Below are positions 43,024 to 55,424 of a stretch of 64,000 nt of DNA, piece by piece (the first letter of the stretch is position 1; every line of letters starts with the position of its first letter). This DNA comes from Lobosporangium transversale (lineage: Eukaryota; Mortierellomycota; Mortierellomycetes; Mortierellales; Mortierellaceae), in contig NW_019028996.1 in assembly GCF_002105155.1 (NCBI RefSeq), forward strand, positions 542,001 to 606,000, in the 5' to 3' direction. The notes under the pieces were generated by a model, which was given only the letters and a program-made list of their open reading frames with translations, was not told the DNA's origin and did no database searches. Both the position numbers and the translations under genes were made by a program.

Positions 43024-43666
43024 AAAGCATAAACAAAACAACATTTCCAGCACACCGTTTCATTCCCACCTCCCTATTCCCTTTTATCTTGTATTCTCCA
43101 TTCGCTGGCGGCATCGTTCTTTCTATCACTCGCTTCTATCACCTCTTTCTTTTCTTTTTTCTTTTTTTAACCAATTAACCAATACAGGCGATCCAATCAC
43201 ACACATTACGAAAGTGGAAATACATTTTATTTTTATGATAGATGGTTGTTAAATTAATAAATTGAAAAAAAAAAATCAATTGAGTCTAGGTCACGTGTAA
43301 TGACTTGTTTCTCTGTTTACAAATTTAAGGTTGCTTTTTTTTTTTTTTTTTGGTCTTCAAGGGGACATTACATTCATCCTTCATTACTCATTGTTCATCC
43401 TTTCTTTTCCTTTTGTCATTCTCCTTCGCGGCTGTATCTTATTTCCCACCCTAACACTGTACTGTAAGTTTTTTTTTTTTTTTTTTTTTTTTTTTTATTA
43501 TGCCATGATACCAAACGCTCCTCATTTGTTTCAGACAATTTTGCTGCTATTTTCATTTTATATTGCTGACTCGTTTTATTGTTACCATCAAAGCCTTTTT
43601 TACCCAGCCTAGCTTAGCCCGGTCCAGTTCAATCAGAAAACAAAAAATAATTAGATAATTTTAGTC
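43024..43666 (+). other. Intergenic between complex I subunit and PWP1
   Basis: Some 640 bases with AATAAA-like signals near 43255, T tracts near 43335-43351 and 43467-43496. No gene seen; holds the 3' UTR of the upstream gene and the PWP1 promoter. Confidence 0.5.
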
Positions 43667-44622
43667 ATGATTTCAGCATTGCAGTGGGTCCGCAGGGGTG
43701 CTGCACAATCCAGACCAGATAAATATGATTTGGACGAAAAAGAACTTAAACGTATCAATGAGTTTGCAGCCCAGCATTTGGCAGCGGCCAAGGAAGATTT
43801 GGAAGCAGCTCAAGAAGCTGAAAAAAGGTAATTGAGTGGATTTTTTTTTTTTTTTTTTTTTTTTTTGTAACTATCTTAATTCACAATTAAAATAAAGTAA
43901 ATATGAAGAAACCATGACCATACTTCTAACTGTTTTATTTTATTTTGTTTTTTATTTATTCCTATAGCGAGAATGGAATGGATGTGACAACCATCAAGGA
44001 GGCTCATCCTGAACTAGCAGAGTACAATTTGGATGACTATGATGAAGTGAAGCCTGAGGGACAAGGTAATAAATATGGATATTATGTATATATATTTGAC
44101 TGTTAAGAATGGATCTAAAAATGGCTATATAATTTCATTCATCTTTTTTATATGTATTTTACAGAGGCAACGATTTTCAGTAACTTGAACGGACTAACGT
44201 ATTATGCTTCAAATCGCGAGGATCCATATATCACGTTGAGGGATGAGGAAGATGAAGATGAGGAAGATATTTTGATTCAATCAACCGATAACTTGTTGTT
44301 AGCCGCCAAGACTGAGGACGATATTTCACATTTGGAAATCTATCTGTATGATGAATCCCAGGAAACAGGAGAAGGAGGTCACATGTATGTCCATCATGAT
44401 ATCATGCTCCCTGCTTTCCCTCTCTGCCTTGAATGGTTGGATTTCCGTGTTGGTCGTAAGAGTGCGGTCCAGGGGCCTGGAAACTATGTGGCCGTGGGAA
44501 CTTTTGATCCCGAGATTGAGATTTGGGATCTGGACACAATTGATACTATGTATCCGGATGCCATCTTGGGCGCGCAGAACAGTGGCGATAAGAAGAAGAA
44601 GAAGAATGCCAAAAAGTCCAAG

Positions 44623-44663
<41 letters not shown>

Positions 44664-44734
44664 CTTTTCAAGATTCTTCGTTTGCTTATGTTCAACACAC
44701 CAAATGTCTTTTATTTATTTATTTATTATTATTA

Positions 44735-44778
<44 letters not shown>

Positions 44779-45611
44779 AACCAAACAAGGAATATCATAC
44801 GGATGCAGTGATGGCTCTCGCTTGGAACAAACAGCATCGCAATATTTTGGCGTCAGCCTCTGCAGATACAACTGTTAAATTGTGGGATCTAACAACACAA
44901 CAGTGTGCGCATTCGTTTACACATCACACGGATAAAGTTCAAGCTTTGGCTTGGAATCCTCTCGAGTCCACAGCGTTGATCACGGGTTCCTATGACAAAA
45001 CCGTCGCAGTCTTTGATTCCAGAGCCCCTGACGCACGTGCCACATGGAGATTGAAAGCGGATGTAGAGTGCTTGCGTTGGGATCCTCATGATTCTCATTG
45101 CTACTATGTCTCAACAGATGATGGGATGGTCCAGTACTTTGATGCGCGCAACAGCGGTGCTCAACCGATCTTTAGACTTCATGCACATGATAAAGCGGTG
45201 TCAGCCATGGATGTGAACTCGACCGTTCAAGGATGTATCGTCACGGGATCAACCGAGGGTGTAGTCAAGGTTTGGGATGTGAAAGAGAACCGACCCTCGA
45301 TGGTGACGAGTCGTAATGTCAAGAGTGATCTGGGCCAGGTCTTTTCGATCACGTTCTGTCCGGATGCACCATTCAATTTGGCAATGGCTGGATCGGCGGG
45401 CAAGGTCCAAATCTGGGATATTGCAACCAATGCTGGTGTTCGGAGAGCGTTCGAGGGTCGATCGATCATTGTTGCGAATGCAAACACAGAGGAGAAGATC
45501 GTGGCCATGGCTAGTGATGATGAACCAGAGTCGGAAGAAGAAATGGACGGTGCTGATATTGATATGAATGAAGTTGCAGAGAGTGATTATGAAGAGGAGA
45601 GTGGAGATGAT

Positions 45612-45617
<6 letters not shown>
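43667..45617 (+). CDS. PWP1: PWP1, WD40 ribosome-biogenesis protein
   Basis: Nucleolar WD40 protein needed for rRNA processing. Exons 43667-43827, 43968-44065, 44165-44622, 44778-45617; 518 residues. N-terminus MISALQWVRRGAAQSRPDKYDL is the family signature, followed by an acidic helix-rich part. WD repeats start with FPLCLEWLDF and YVAVGTFDPEIEIWDL, then HTDAVMALAWN, KLWDL, KVQALAWNP, ITGSYDKTVAVFD, SAMDVNS, VVKVWDV and VQIWDI. The C-terminus is acidic, as in homologues. The last intron (44623-44777) has T about 44 directly after the donor GTA and a T12-A30 run before the acceptor G. The TAA stop fuses to an A28 tract. Confidence 0.95.
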
Positions 45618-45646
<29 letters not shown>

Positions 45647-45985
45647 GCATAGAGAGCCATACATCTGCCAATAATCCTGACAGGGGACAAAAAGAAATTC
45701 ATATTCATATTCATAATAGCATACAATATCATCATTCAAAGTTATTTTTTGTTTTCGCTTTATTACTTGCTTTCACAAAACAATAGAAAGGGTGGTGTAG
45801 ATGTACAAGTTGACTCAGTTTGAGATAGAGGAAACAAAGTAAAGAGAAACAAGAGATAATTAAAGACTGATGGGACAGACAGAAAGGAGTAGAGAGATGG
45901 AGATTGAGAGAAAGGATTGTATTTTTTTTTTTTTTTTTTTTCTTTGGTATCTACATTCAAAAGACTTTTTTTTTTTTTTTTTTTT
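45618..45985. other. Convergent 3' region PWP1 / YHM2
   Basis: 370 bases between two convergent stops, with the A28 tract after the PWP1 stop and two T tracts (about 45921-45941 and 45966-45987) that are A tracts on the YHM2 strand, immediately after its stop. No gene seen. Confidence 0.55.
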
Positions 45986-47568
45986 TTACTTGCCATATCG
46001 CTCGCTGACATATTTCTTCAATGCATCACCTCCAGCAACCATGCAGATGGTTTGCCACATACCCAAGCCGAATCGAGGGACAGAGCCACGGTAGAAACCC
46101 TTGAGACCGTTGGTCTGCCAAATCCAGCGTGCACAGTTGGCAATGTTCATCTTCTCTGGACGCCCTGCAGTCTTGAGCTGTGATTGCATCTCCACACGAA
46201 TGACCTCAATGGGCTGGTTCCAGATGGAGAGACCACCTCCGATAGCTGATGCTGCAATCTTTTCCCAGGCATTCAAGGGTTTCGAATGATCTGTACCACG
46301 GATCTTGTGAATCGATTCCTCTGCAAGACGAGAAAGACCTAGACGCGAACCCCAGTTGGTACACTGTCTCAAAGCCACCGCATTAACTCCCTTGTTGATA
46401 CCTCGAATTCCTTCACGCTTAAAGATGTCAGCAGCGACTGCGAAGGTTGATTGCTGAGCACCTGTGCCTACAGCCTTGTGACGTGTAATCTCGACAGTCT
46501 TCATAAAAGTACAGAAACCCATGGTGGTGTAAGCCTGTGCAAGACCGCCTCCCATACCTCCTAGTAGACCAGCTGCAAAGGGTGAAATGCCCGAGGTCAG
46601 AGCTAAATATTCGATCTCACTGGCTGCAAAGATGAGGACTGCACCTTTGGTGCTGGCTTCAATCCAGGCCCAAGGGATCAATCTAAAAAGAAAAAAAAAA
46701 AAAATCAATTTTCATGATGAGATTAGTCACACAAATAATAATTACACGCAGCAGTCCACACACGACACGATAGGATTGTGTATTTCATATGATAATTGTA
46801 AATGTCCTCATTGGTCTCAATTGCTAAACAAACAAAAAGGAAAGTTGTGGAGAAAGGGTTTACACACACATTCACTGAACAATGTAGAAAAGAAAAGGAT
46901 ATGTGGATGAATGGTACAAGTTGTACAAGATTGAGCAAGACAGTTTCAACGGAGGACAACGGAACTGTTGTCAACCTGCAGTCTCTTTGCTTTTTTCCTT
47001 CTTTTCCGTGCTTTTCAAAAAGATGATTGTAAAGATATAAAGAAAAAAGAGAGATTAAAGGGCAACAGCCATACACACTCACACACGCATACATTAGTGA
47101 TAACGATAGTAACCACTGCAGTTCGCGTTACAAGAGTGAAAGAAAAGAGACGCTAAAAATGTTGTTCCTGAATAACTCTTTTTTTTTTTTTTTTTTTTTT
47201 TTTGCACATGGTGAATGGTGATGAAGCAAAACAAATGCCATTGCCTTTTTTTTTTTGTCATCCTTATACGTGCATTCCTAAAAATTGTTAAATAAATATA
47301 TATATATATAAAAAAAAAAAAAAAAAAAAAAAAGTTACCCTTGATAAAAACCCATGATGCCACCGCGTTGATAGATCTTCTTGAAAGCAGTGGCCATGTT
47401 ATCCTGACGATTGGCAGCCAAATGGGTTTTGATGACCTCGAAAGGCTGACCCAGGGTAGTAACCTCGAACATGTTCATGACAGCACCCACACCGAGGTTA
47501 GCAAAGTTAACCTTTTTCTTGGCAACAGGGCCGCCCTGAACGGTTGTAGGAGCGACGGTGACACCCAT
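45986..47568 (-). CDS. YHM2: Mitochondrial citrate/2-oxoglutarate carrier YHM2
   Basis: Inner-membrane carrier exchanging citrate for 2-oxoglutarate, which can supply cytosolic citrate and NADPH. Exons on the minus strand 47568-47339 and 46682-45986; 308 residues. It follows yeast Yhm2 closely: [103 protein letters not shown] and GLKGFYRGSVPRFGLGMWQT. Three carrier repeats are recognisable but the Px[DE]xx[KR] motifs take the unusual QPxEV(I/V)(K/R) form of this subfamily. In oil-storing fungi such a carrier could feed lipid synthesis; that is inference. Confidence 0.96.
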
Positions 47569-47948
47569 GATGACTGTTATCTTTTTATGAACAAGAAGGG
47601 GCGAAGAGTGAAAGAGAAGGAGATGAAGAAGAGTGAAAGAGAAAGAAGAAAGAGAGAAGGAGGAAAAGGATCAAAAAAAATAAAAAATTAAAAAAAGTGT
47701 CCGTGTGATAAGACTTACATGTACATGTACATGTGTTTTTTTGACTCTTCTCGGAATGTACTAAGGCAAGAATCCTGTTAGTGGCCAATTGCTCATTATC
47801 TATAGCAAATAATAGTAATAAAAAAAAAAAGACATTACAAGATGCTGGGGAACAACGTCTGGAACTTGTACTCTTATTTTGCTTTGCCCACCAAAGCAAA
47901 CCAACAAAAAAGACTCCGTTATATGATTCGTACTTGCCTGTCTAGCGG

Positions 47949-47980
<32 letters not shown>

Positions 47981-49300
47981 CATTCTACCCACCAGAATTT
48001 TATCTTTTTGGGGCATCATAAAGTCAAGTTAGAAAGAGATACAATTTACATGCACCAAATATATACCCTTCTTTTAGCTTTTAGACACTAAAACATACAT
48101 GTTTATACTATTCTTTGCGTATTTTCTTTCTTTCTAGTCCTACTTCTTTCATCTGGCGACTGAAAGAAGAAAAAAAATGAGCTGATGATTTGTTTTTTTC
48201 TCACTTGCATCGGATGATTAAAAGGTGAAAGAGACCTTTGGTCATGTAAAAACCATTAACTCCCAGCTAAGGAAATCCTCATATTAACATGACAATCCTC
48301 ACTCACTTCAACCGTCTTCTGTAGGTTGTAGGTACTTGTGTAGGAGAGTAAGATCATTGGGTTGGTATCAGTGTGTAAAATCAACTCTCAAGTGTGTCCA
48401 CAAATACAGAAGAGACACAGACCCATCAGAAGCATATTTGTGTACGCGTGTTTTTTTTTTTTTTTTTTTTTTCCTTTATTGTTTTCTTACGCGTGTTTTC
48501 TTTTTTACAGCTTTGCTTCCTTTCCCCATCATTCACCATCTCATTTCTTAAATATTCAATCAATTGTGCCGCAGCAGGTACGATTACTTGAATCTTCTAT
48601 TAGTCACATATATCACGTGGTATGAAATGCATTATGCTCTTTTTGTCTGTCCTTTTTTGTCCGTGTCCGCATTACCAGACCCGCGTGGAAATAATCTATC
48701 ATCGCATCGAATACTTCACACACACATACACACTTCAAAATTATAACAACGAGCGCATGACTTGACTTGCCACACGCATCCCTAAATTCATTACTTGCAT
48801 TGGCATCAATTATTACATTCTCTTCCCTCTCCTCCTTTCCTTCCCCTTCCTCTCTCTCTCTCTCTCTCTTTTCCTCTCTTCCTCTCACCCTCGCTCTCTT
48901 TCTCTTTCTCCCTTTCCATTATTCATTGTCACATTTCATTACTCTCTCCTCCTCTTTCTTATTCTTTGGATTCTACTACATTAAAAAAAAAGGACCTTCA
49001 GAGAGAGACGGACAGGTAAAGGATACTACCATCATATTCTGTTGGTAAAGACATGTATAATCAAGCCATTATTTCCAAACATGCTTCGTAAATAAAGATA
49101 TACATAGGTGTTTACTGGACAAACTAATGCTTCTCTGTTATCACTGTTTGGTTTTTATTTACAAGCTCAAGCCAAATCAAATCTATCTTTATCCTGGTAT
49201 TATCGGCATTATTAAACAAAGAGAGAAACAGGATAGCCACAGCGAACAATAAAAACATACGCACGTACACGTATACACAGTTACGCGTTGATAGCTCAGG
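47569..49300. promoter_or_regulatory. Divergent YHM2 / RAPTOR intergenic region
   Basis: 1.7 kb between divergent genes. Contains an ACATGT palindromic tandem repeat at 47717-47735, T tracts near 47950-47980 and 48451-48472, a CT-rich tract (about 48830-48920) and (CA)n at about 48716-48733. No convincing coding frame; one or more 5' UTR introns for RAPTOR are possible. Confidence 0.5.
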
Positions 49301-52300
49301 ATGCGACCTAGACAGGCTGACAACGAGAACAACGAAGATGCAAAAAGTACCAACAGCACCCTGGTTAATGCTGGCATGAATTCTGCAAACGAACAGGATG
49401 ATGATGCGGAGCCCACGCAGGACTCGCACACCAATGGCTTTAGACATCAAGGCGGGCCCGCAGATGCGGACAGTGAAGAGGATGAATGGCACACGTACCG
49501 ACATGGCTTTGATCTTGACTTTGACGAGCACGGTCTCCCACCGGAGCACGTCTACTACATGTTTTACACTGATAAGCGTCATGAGGTCACTACTGGACAC
49601 AATGCAGAGATCACGCTTCGTGAGTGGGAGCCCCTGCAGGATTGGCGCATGCGGGAAAAGCTAAAGACTATCTCTGTCGCTCTAGTCCTTTGTCTCAACA
49701 TCGGCATCGACCCTCCAGATGTTGTTAAAACAAACCCATGTGCCAAACTGGAGGCTTGGATCGATCCTTTTGTACTTCCTGTACCGAAATCATTAGAAAA
49801 TATCGGCAAAGCATTACAGGCACAGTATGAAGTCTGGCAGCCTCGTGCTCGATACAAAGCGGCATTAGATCCATCGATGGAAGACACCAAAAAGCTTTGT
49901 TGCGTGCTGCGACGCAATGCAAAGGAAGAACGCATTCTGTTTCATTATAATGGGCATGGAGTACCCAAACCCACGTCCAGCGGCGAGATTTGGGTCTTCA
50001 ATAAGAATTATACCCAATATATACCCGTCTCTCTGATGGATCTTCAGAGTTGGCTCGGATCACCTTGTATCTACGTGTACGATTGCTCTGCTGCTGGAAA
50101 CATCCTCCTGTCCTTCAACCGTTTCGCAGAAAAACGCGATCTCGAAGCTGCTAAGCAGGCAGCCTCACAACCTCCAGGAACCATTCCTTCACCGCCTCTC
50201 AGGGACTGCATTCAACTGGCTGCCTGCGGACCTGATGACACGTTGCCCATGAACCCTGATCTACCTGCAGATATCTTTACAGCATGTTTAACAACGCCTA
50301 TTGAAATTGCATTGCGTTGGTTTGTGTTGCAACATCCTCTCTTGCACAATGTGACCGTCGAAATGGTCACGCGGATCCCTGGAAAACTCAATGATCGCCG
50401 TACACCATTGGGCGAGCTCAATTGGATTTTCACATCCATCACGGACACCATTGCCTGGAATGTCCTCTCCCGAGACTTGTTCAAGACTTTGTTCAGACAG
50501 GATCTCATGGTTGCAGCACTGTTCCGAAACTTCTTGCTGGCTGATCGTATTATGCGATCACAAAAGTGCACGCCCATGTCTTCACCAGCACTTCCACCCA
50601 CTCATCAACACCCTATGTGGGATTCATGGGACCTAGCTTTGGATATGTGTCTCGCACAGTTGCCAGGATTGCTTCAAGGAGAAGGAGCTGGATCACCCTT
50701 GGATTATCAGCCCAGTATGTTCTTCACTGAGCAATTGATGGCATTTGAAGTCTGGCTGAGCCATGGTAGCCCATCCCATGAAGCGCCCGAGCAATTGGCG
50801 ATTGTCCTCCAAGTATTGCTCAGTCAAGTTCACCGTCTCCGCGCACTTCTCTTGTTGAGTCAGTTCTTAGATCTTGGACCATGGGCTGTGAACCATGCTT
50901 TGGCCGTGGGCATTTCACCCTATGTGCTCAAACTTCTTCAAAGTCCTGCAGCAGATCTAAAACCAGTGTTGGTCTTTATCTGGGCGAGATTGTTGGCAGT
51001 GGACCGGTCTTTCCAGAATGATCTGCTCAAGGACAATGGCTTTGTATATTTTGTCGGTATTTTGGGCGTCAATGCAGGCATGCCGCCGCTTCGAAACGTA
51101 TCTGAACACCGAGCCATGTGTGCCTTCATTTTAGCAACTTTCTGCAGAGACTTCTCTCAAGGACAACAAGCATGTTTGAAGCAGCAAGTGATCCAATACT
51201 GCCTCACGCATGTTGCCGATAGCGACCATCTTCTGCGTCAATGGGCGTGTCTTTGCATCGGTCAGCTTTGGAAAAACTACAATGAAGCAAAGTCGGTTGG
51301 TTTACAATTGGGCGCGCACGATCGATTGACACAAATCTTGACCGATCCGGTACCAGAAGTTCGAGCAGCTGCGATGTGGTCATTGGGCACATTCATTAGT
51401 AATTTAGATCAGAACGAGCAAGTGATTCAGCTTCAAAATAACCTTGCCATGCGCTCTCTCGTAGCTACTACGGACGCTTCCCCAATTGTTCGCAAAGAGT
51501 TAGTCATCTTTCTATCCTCTCTAGTCCTAGACCATTCAGACAGCTTTGTTCAGGTGGCATCGGAACTTTTGGCTGCAGAGCAGCAGCAGGTTCCTACAGG
51601 TAAACTTGACTCAAAATCCAAGTTTGCGGAGGAACGCGCGGACAAGATGGGTCCTCAGGCTGTTTATTCTGTGATTTGGAAAGCGTTGCTCTGTCTCTCA
51701 GTTGATTCTAATCGAGGAGTAGCCGTGGCAGCATGCAAACTCGTGGACTATATTAACTATCAACTACTCTCCGGACCTGTTGCACAGACATTGACACCCA
51801 TGCTACAGCAGCACGCACTTCGCAGCCAAGCACTATCATCATCTTCTACAAACCCGCTTCAATCATCATCGCCCCAGGCAACCCCTGACCGTACCAGTTC
51901 CAGCGCTACTCTCAGTCATCGAACAGCTGCCAAGATGGCTAATACACTGAAGCGATCAGCCTCATTGGCAGTGACGCTGAAAAACTACATCCCAGGCTAT
52001 TCTAGTCAATCTAGTGCAGTAGAAGCACCCAGGGTAGGATTAGGTGGCTTGTCGGGTACCAGTGGGTCCAAATCATCACAAGATGGGGCTCATTTGTCTT
52101 CTGCAGACTCGAGACAAACAAATGGTGGCGCTAATGGGACGAATCGGTCGACTCGGAGCACCGCATCGCGTCCTCGATCTGTGCATGGTGACGTGGGATA
52201 TGTGCAGGCACAAGCGTCACCATCCTATACTCCGGTCAACCAAGGGACTGGCGCTGCAGTCGCTAATGGAGCACTGGATCCAGATCATCCAGAGGCAAAA

Positions 52301-54209
52301 CCACAATTGGAGTCTGTGTTCTACGACTGGTGTTGCGAATACTTTTTGGAGCCTCAGATGAAGGTAAATATTTCCAATACGTGATCTATCCTTTTTTTTT
52401 TATTATACAGCTTACTCAATTTTTTTTTTTTCTGTAAAAAACGACGGCTTTGACTGTAGGGAGTTGAGGGCGATGAACCCGGAAGTATTAATTACAACGA
52501 GCGACTCTGGCGTCGTGTAAGAAATGAGAAGATTATATATGAGTGCCACCCACTACGTGAGCAAGCAGGTAAAGAAATTATATATGTTTCAATTAGTCTG
52601 ATAAAAAAAAAAAAAAAAAAAAAAAAAATGATGGACTCTGTGAAAGCCAGGAATTAAGAACTGATAAGTATGGTTAAAATCTATACAATAGGTTTGAGTA
52701 AATGGGACACTAACATCCAGTCTATGAACAATGAGTCGGCAGCAATGCATCTAGTCATGCACTCTTATGAGCCGCATGTAGTGATTGCAGACGATAAGAG
52801 GAATATCAGGTAATGAGTTAGCTTTAATAGAGCAATAAGGAGAACGTTGTACAATGACGTGTCTGATTCACTCCTTATTCCTCTTTACTTCTTACCTTTA
52901 TTGCCTTATTTATAGCGTGTGGAATTGGAGAGAAGGCCAGCTACTAAATCGATTCTCCAATTCGAACCCGAGAGGTACATCCATTACAAGTGTCAAATAT
53001 ATTAATGAGGACGACATTGCCATGCTTTTGGTCGCATCAGGTAATTTTTTTTCTTCTTCCTGATAACGTCCATCTGTATATCTGGAGAGTACCGTTCATC
53101 CTTGTAGCTTTTTGGATAATTAAAGCAATACAACAACTTTTGATAAAAATTTCTTTCCTTGTGATCTTACTTCGTATAGGCGAAGGTGTTGTCAGGCTGT
53201 ACCGCAAGTATGACGAACCAAATCAGACTGATATTGTGACATCATGGCGTGTCCTCACCGATATGCTGCCAAGTAGCAAGAGTACTGGGACAATCACGGA
53301 TTGGCAGCAAGGGCGCGGCGCATTACTGGTTGGAGGAGATGCAAGAGTAATCCGAGTGTGGGATGCTGCTCGAGAGCTGTGTATTAGTGTAGGTTTGAAT
53401 GACAGAGAAGCTTTCTTCCTTTTTTTGTTTTTTTTTTGTTTTTTTTTCTTTTGAAGAGTATTTCAGTCTATTTTATTTTATTAACCGAATGAGCGTTACT
53501 GGGACCAATCAATCACTACTATAGGATATCCCCACAAGATCTGGAGCTCCGGTGACAAGCATTACAAGTGACCAGGTATCGGGAAATATCTTTGTAGTCG
53601 GTTTTGGAGATGGTGCAGTAAGAGTGTATGATCGGCGACAGCCTCAACATGAAGCATTGGTGATGACGTGGAAGAAGCATAAATCATGGATCCAGAATGT
53701 GCGTATGCAGCGCGGCGGTTTTCGGGAGCTGGTCTCTGGCAGTGTCGATGGAACAGTCAAGGTTTGGGATGTCCGTCATCAAGAGTCTTTACAAACCATT
53801 GTGGCGCGAGACCCTATTTCTGCGCTCGATCTTCACCACCATGCTCCTGTCCTAGCCTGGTAAAGCTCCTCTTTTTTTTTGTTTACTTTTACATGATTAT
53901 TCTCTCTTACTGAAGCCTCCTTTCATCCTTTTTTTTTTTTGTTTTTTTCCTTACAGTGGATCGCCGACACAATACATCAAAGTGTGGAATGTCAATGGCG
54001 AGGGACTTTCGACAGTTCGGTCTTATTCAGGTCTATTTGGTCAGAGGCAAGCCAAAGTGACCAGCCTAGGGTTCCATCCTCACGAATATTTGTTCGGTGT
54101 GGGTGGAGACGATGGCTGGATCTCAATCTTAGGTTGGTCAGGTAGTCATGGGACGATACAACATTCAGCATCGTTACAACAACAGGCACCACAGCTGGTC
54201 GCGCATTAG
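49301..54209 (+). CDS. KOG1: RAPTOR/KOG1, TORC1 scaffold
   Basis: Substrate-presenting subunit of the TORC1 kinase at the vacuole. Exons 49301-52363, 52460-52568, 52692-52809, 52916-53040, 53180-53388, 53525-53859, 53957-54209; 1,403 residues. The raptor N-terminal caspase-like (RNC) domain has LVLCLNIGIDPPDVVKTNPCAKLEAW (split here as LNIGIDPPD...KTNPCAKLEAW), ILFHYNGHGVPKPT and IYVYDCSAAGNI. HEAT-like repeats follow (ISPYVLKLLQSPAADLKP, RAAAMWSLGTFI), then a Ser-rich linker and seven-bladed WD40 domain in the 3' exons (SVWNWREG, VIRVWDAAREL, GAVRVYDRRQP, TVKVWDVRHQE, YIKVWNV). The large first exon covers RNC and HEAT; introns cluster in the WD40 part. An in-frame upstream ATG was not found. 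Confidence 0.97.
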
Positions 54210-54601
54210 CATTGTCATGTCAATATGATATAATAAACTGTGTTTGATAGTGTAAAATACGCGTCCAAAGAATGGCGCATTTTGATTCGCAGACACAGAA
54301 ATTTACGTGGGCCGTTTTTTTTGGGAGGAAAAAAAGAGAAGAGGATGTAACATGGACATGCATCCATCTCTCTCTTCTTCTTTCCTCTGTAACTGTTTGC
54401 TTTGCTTGATTGGTCTCTTATCAGCATCAGTGTCCTTACGACGTTCACCTGTGAGTTGAAAAGAGGAACGAAAAGAAAACGCGTTCTAGGGTACCATCAT
54501 ATCCTCTAAAAAAAGACCATTTCTTCCTCATCTAACGAACATCGTTGATGACCTCAATTTATTTAGAGACTTGTAACAAGGAGATAAAGATCAATCACAT
54601 C
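54210..54601 (+). other. Short intergenic RAPTOR to STT3
   Basis: About 390 bases. AATAAA at about 54231 follows the RAPTOR stop. The rest should be the STT3 promoter; an in-frame ATG at 54548 would add 18 residues to STT3 without any conserved sequence. No gene seen. Confidence 0.5.
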
Positions 54602-55388
54602 ATGTCAGCAGAGACTACCAGCACGATAGCAAAGGTGCTCAAACCTACCATTCTGATTCTAATAGCCATTGTCGCCATTTCTAGTCGACTCTTCTCCATC
54701 ATCCGATTCGAATCTGTTATTCATGAGTTTGATCCTTGGTTCAACTACCGCACTACCCAACGTAAAGCTACTAAACATAGCAGATTATCGCACACTACGC
54801 CAATAGGTTGATTGACAAGGATACTGACTCGAAAATGTGGTGATATTCTGATAACTTTTTCATAATAGATCTCGTCAAAAATGGCTTTTACGAATTCTGG
54901 AATTGGTTTGATGAAAAGTCATGGTACCCTCTTGGACGCGTTGTCGGAGGAACTGTCTACCCGGGTATCATGGTCACCAGTGCTCTGATCCACAATATCC
55001 TCCACTTCTTCAATTTCCCGGTCGACATCCGTAATATCTGTGTCTTCTTGGCCCCCATGTTCTCGGGTCTGACCGCGTTCTCGGCCTACTTGTTGACAAA
55101 GGAATTAAAAGATTCTTCCGCAGGTCTTCTCGCAGCCGCCTTTTTAGGCGTTGCCCCTGGATACATCTCTCGTTCTGTTGCTGGGTCATACGATAACGAG
55201 GGTATTGCTATCTTCTTGCTCGTCTTCACATTCTATCTCTGGATCAAGGCTGTCAAGACCGGTAGCGCTTTCTTTGGCCTTTTGACCGCTCTCTTTTACT
55301 TTTACATGGTCTCCGCTTGGGGTAAGTCCGTTCTTTTTTGATATTCCTTGTTTCTGCAAATGACATCAAATATTGGGTCAACTTGACT

Positions 55389-55424
<36 letters not shown>

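Noticed and set aside
47717-47735. ACATGT tandem repeat as a possible CRISPR-like or regulatory array
   Set aside because: Three contiguous 6-base units without spacers; simple repeat.
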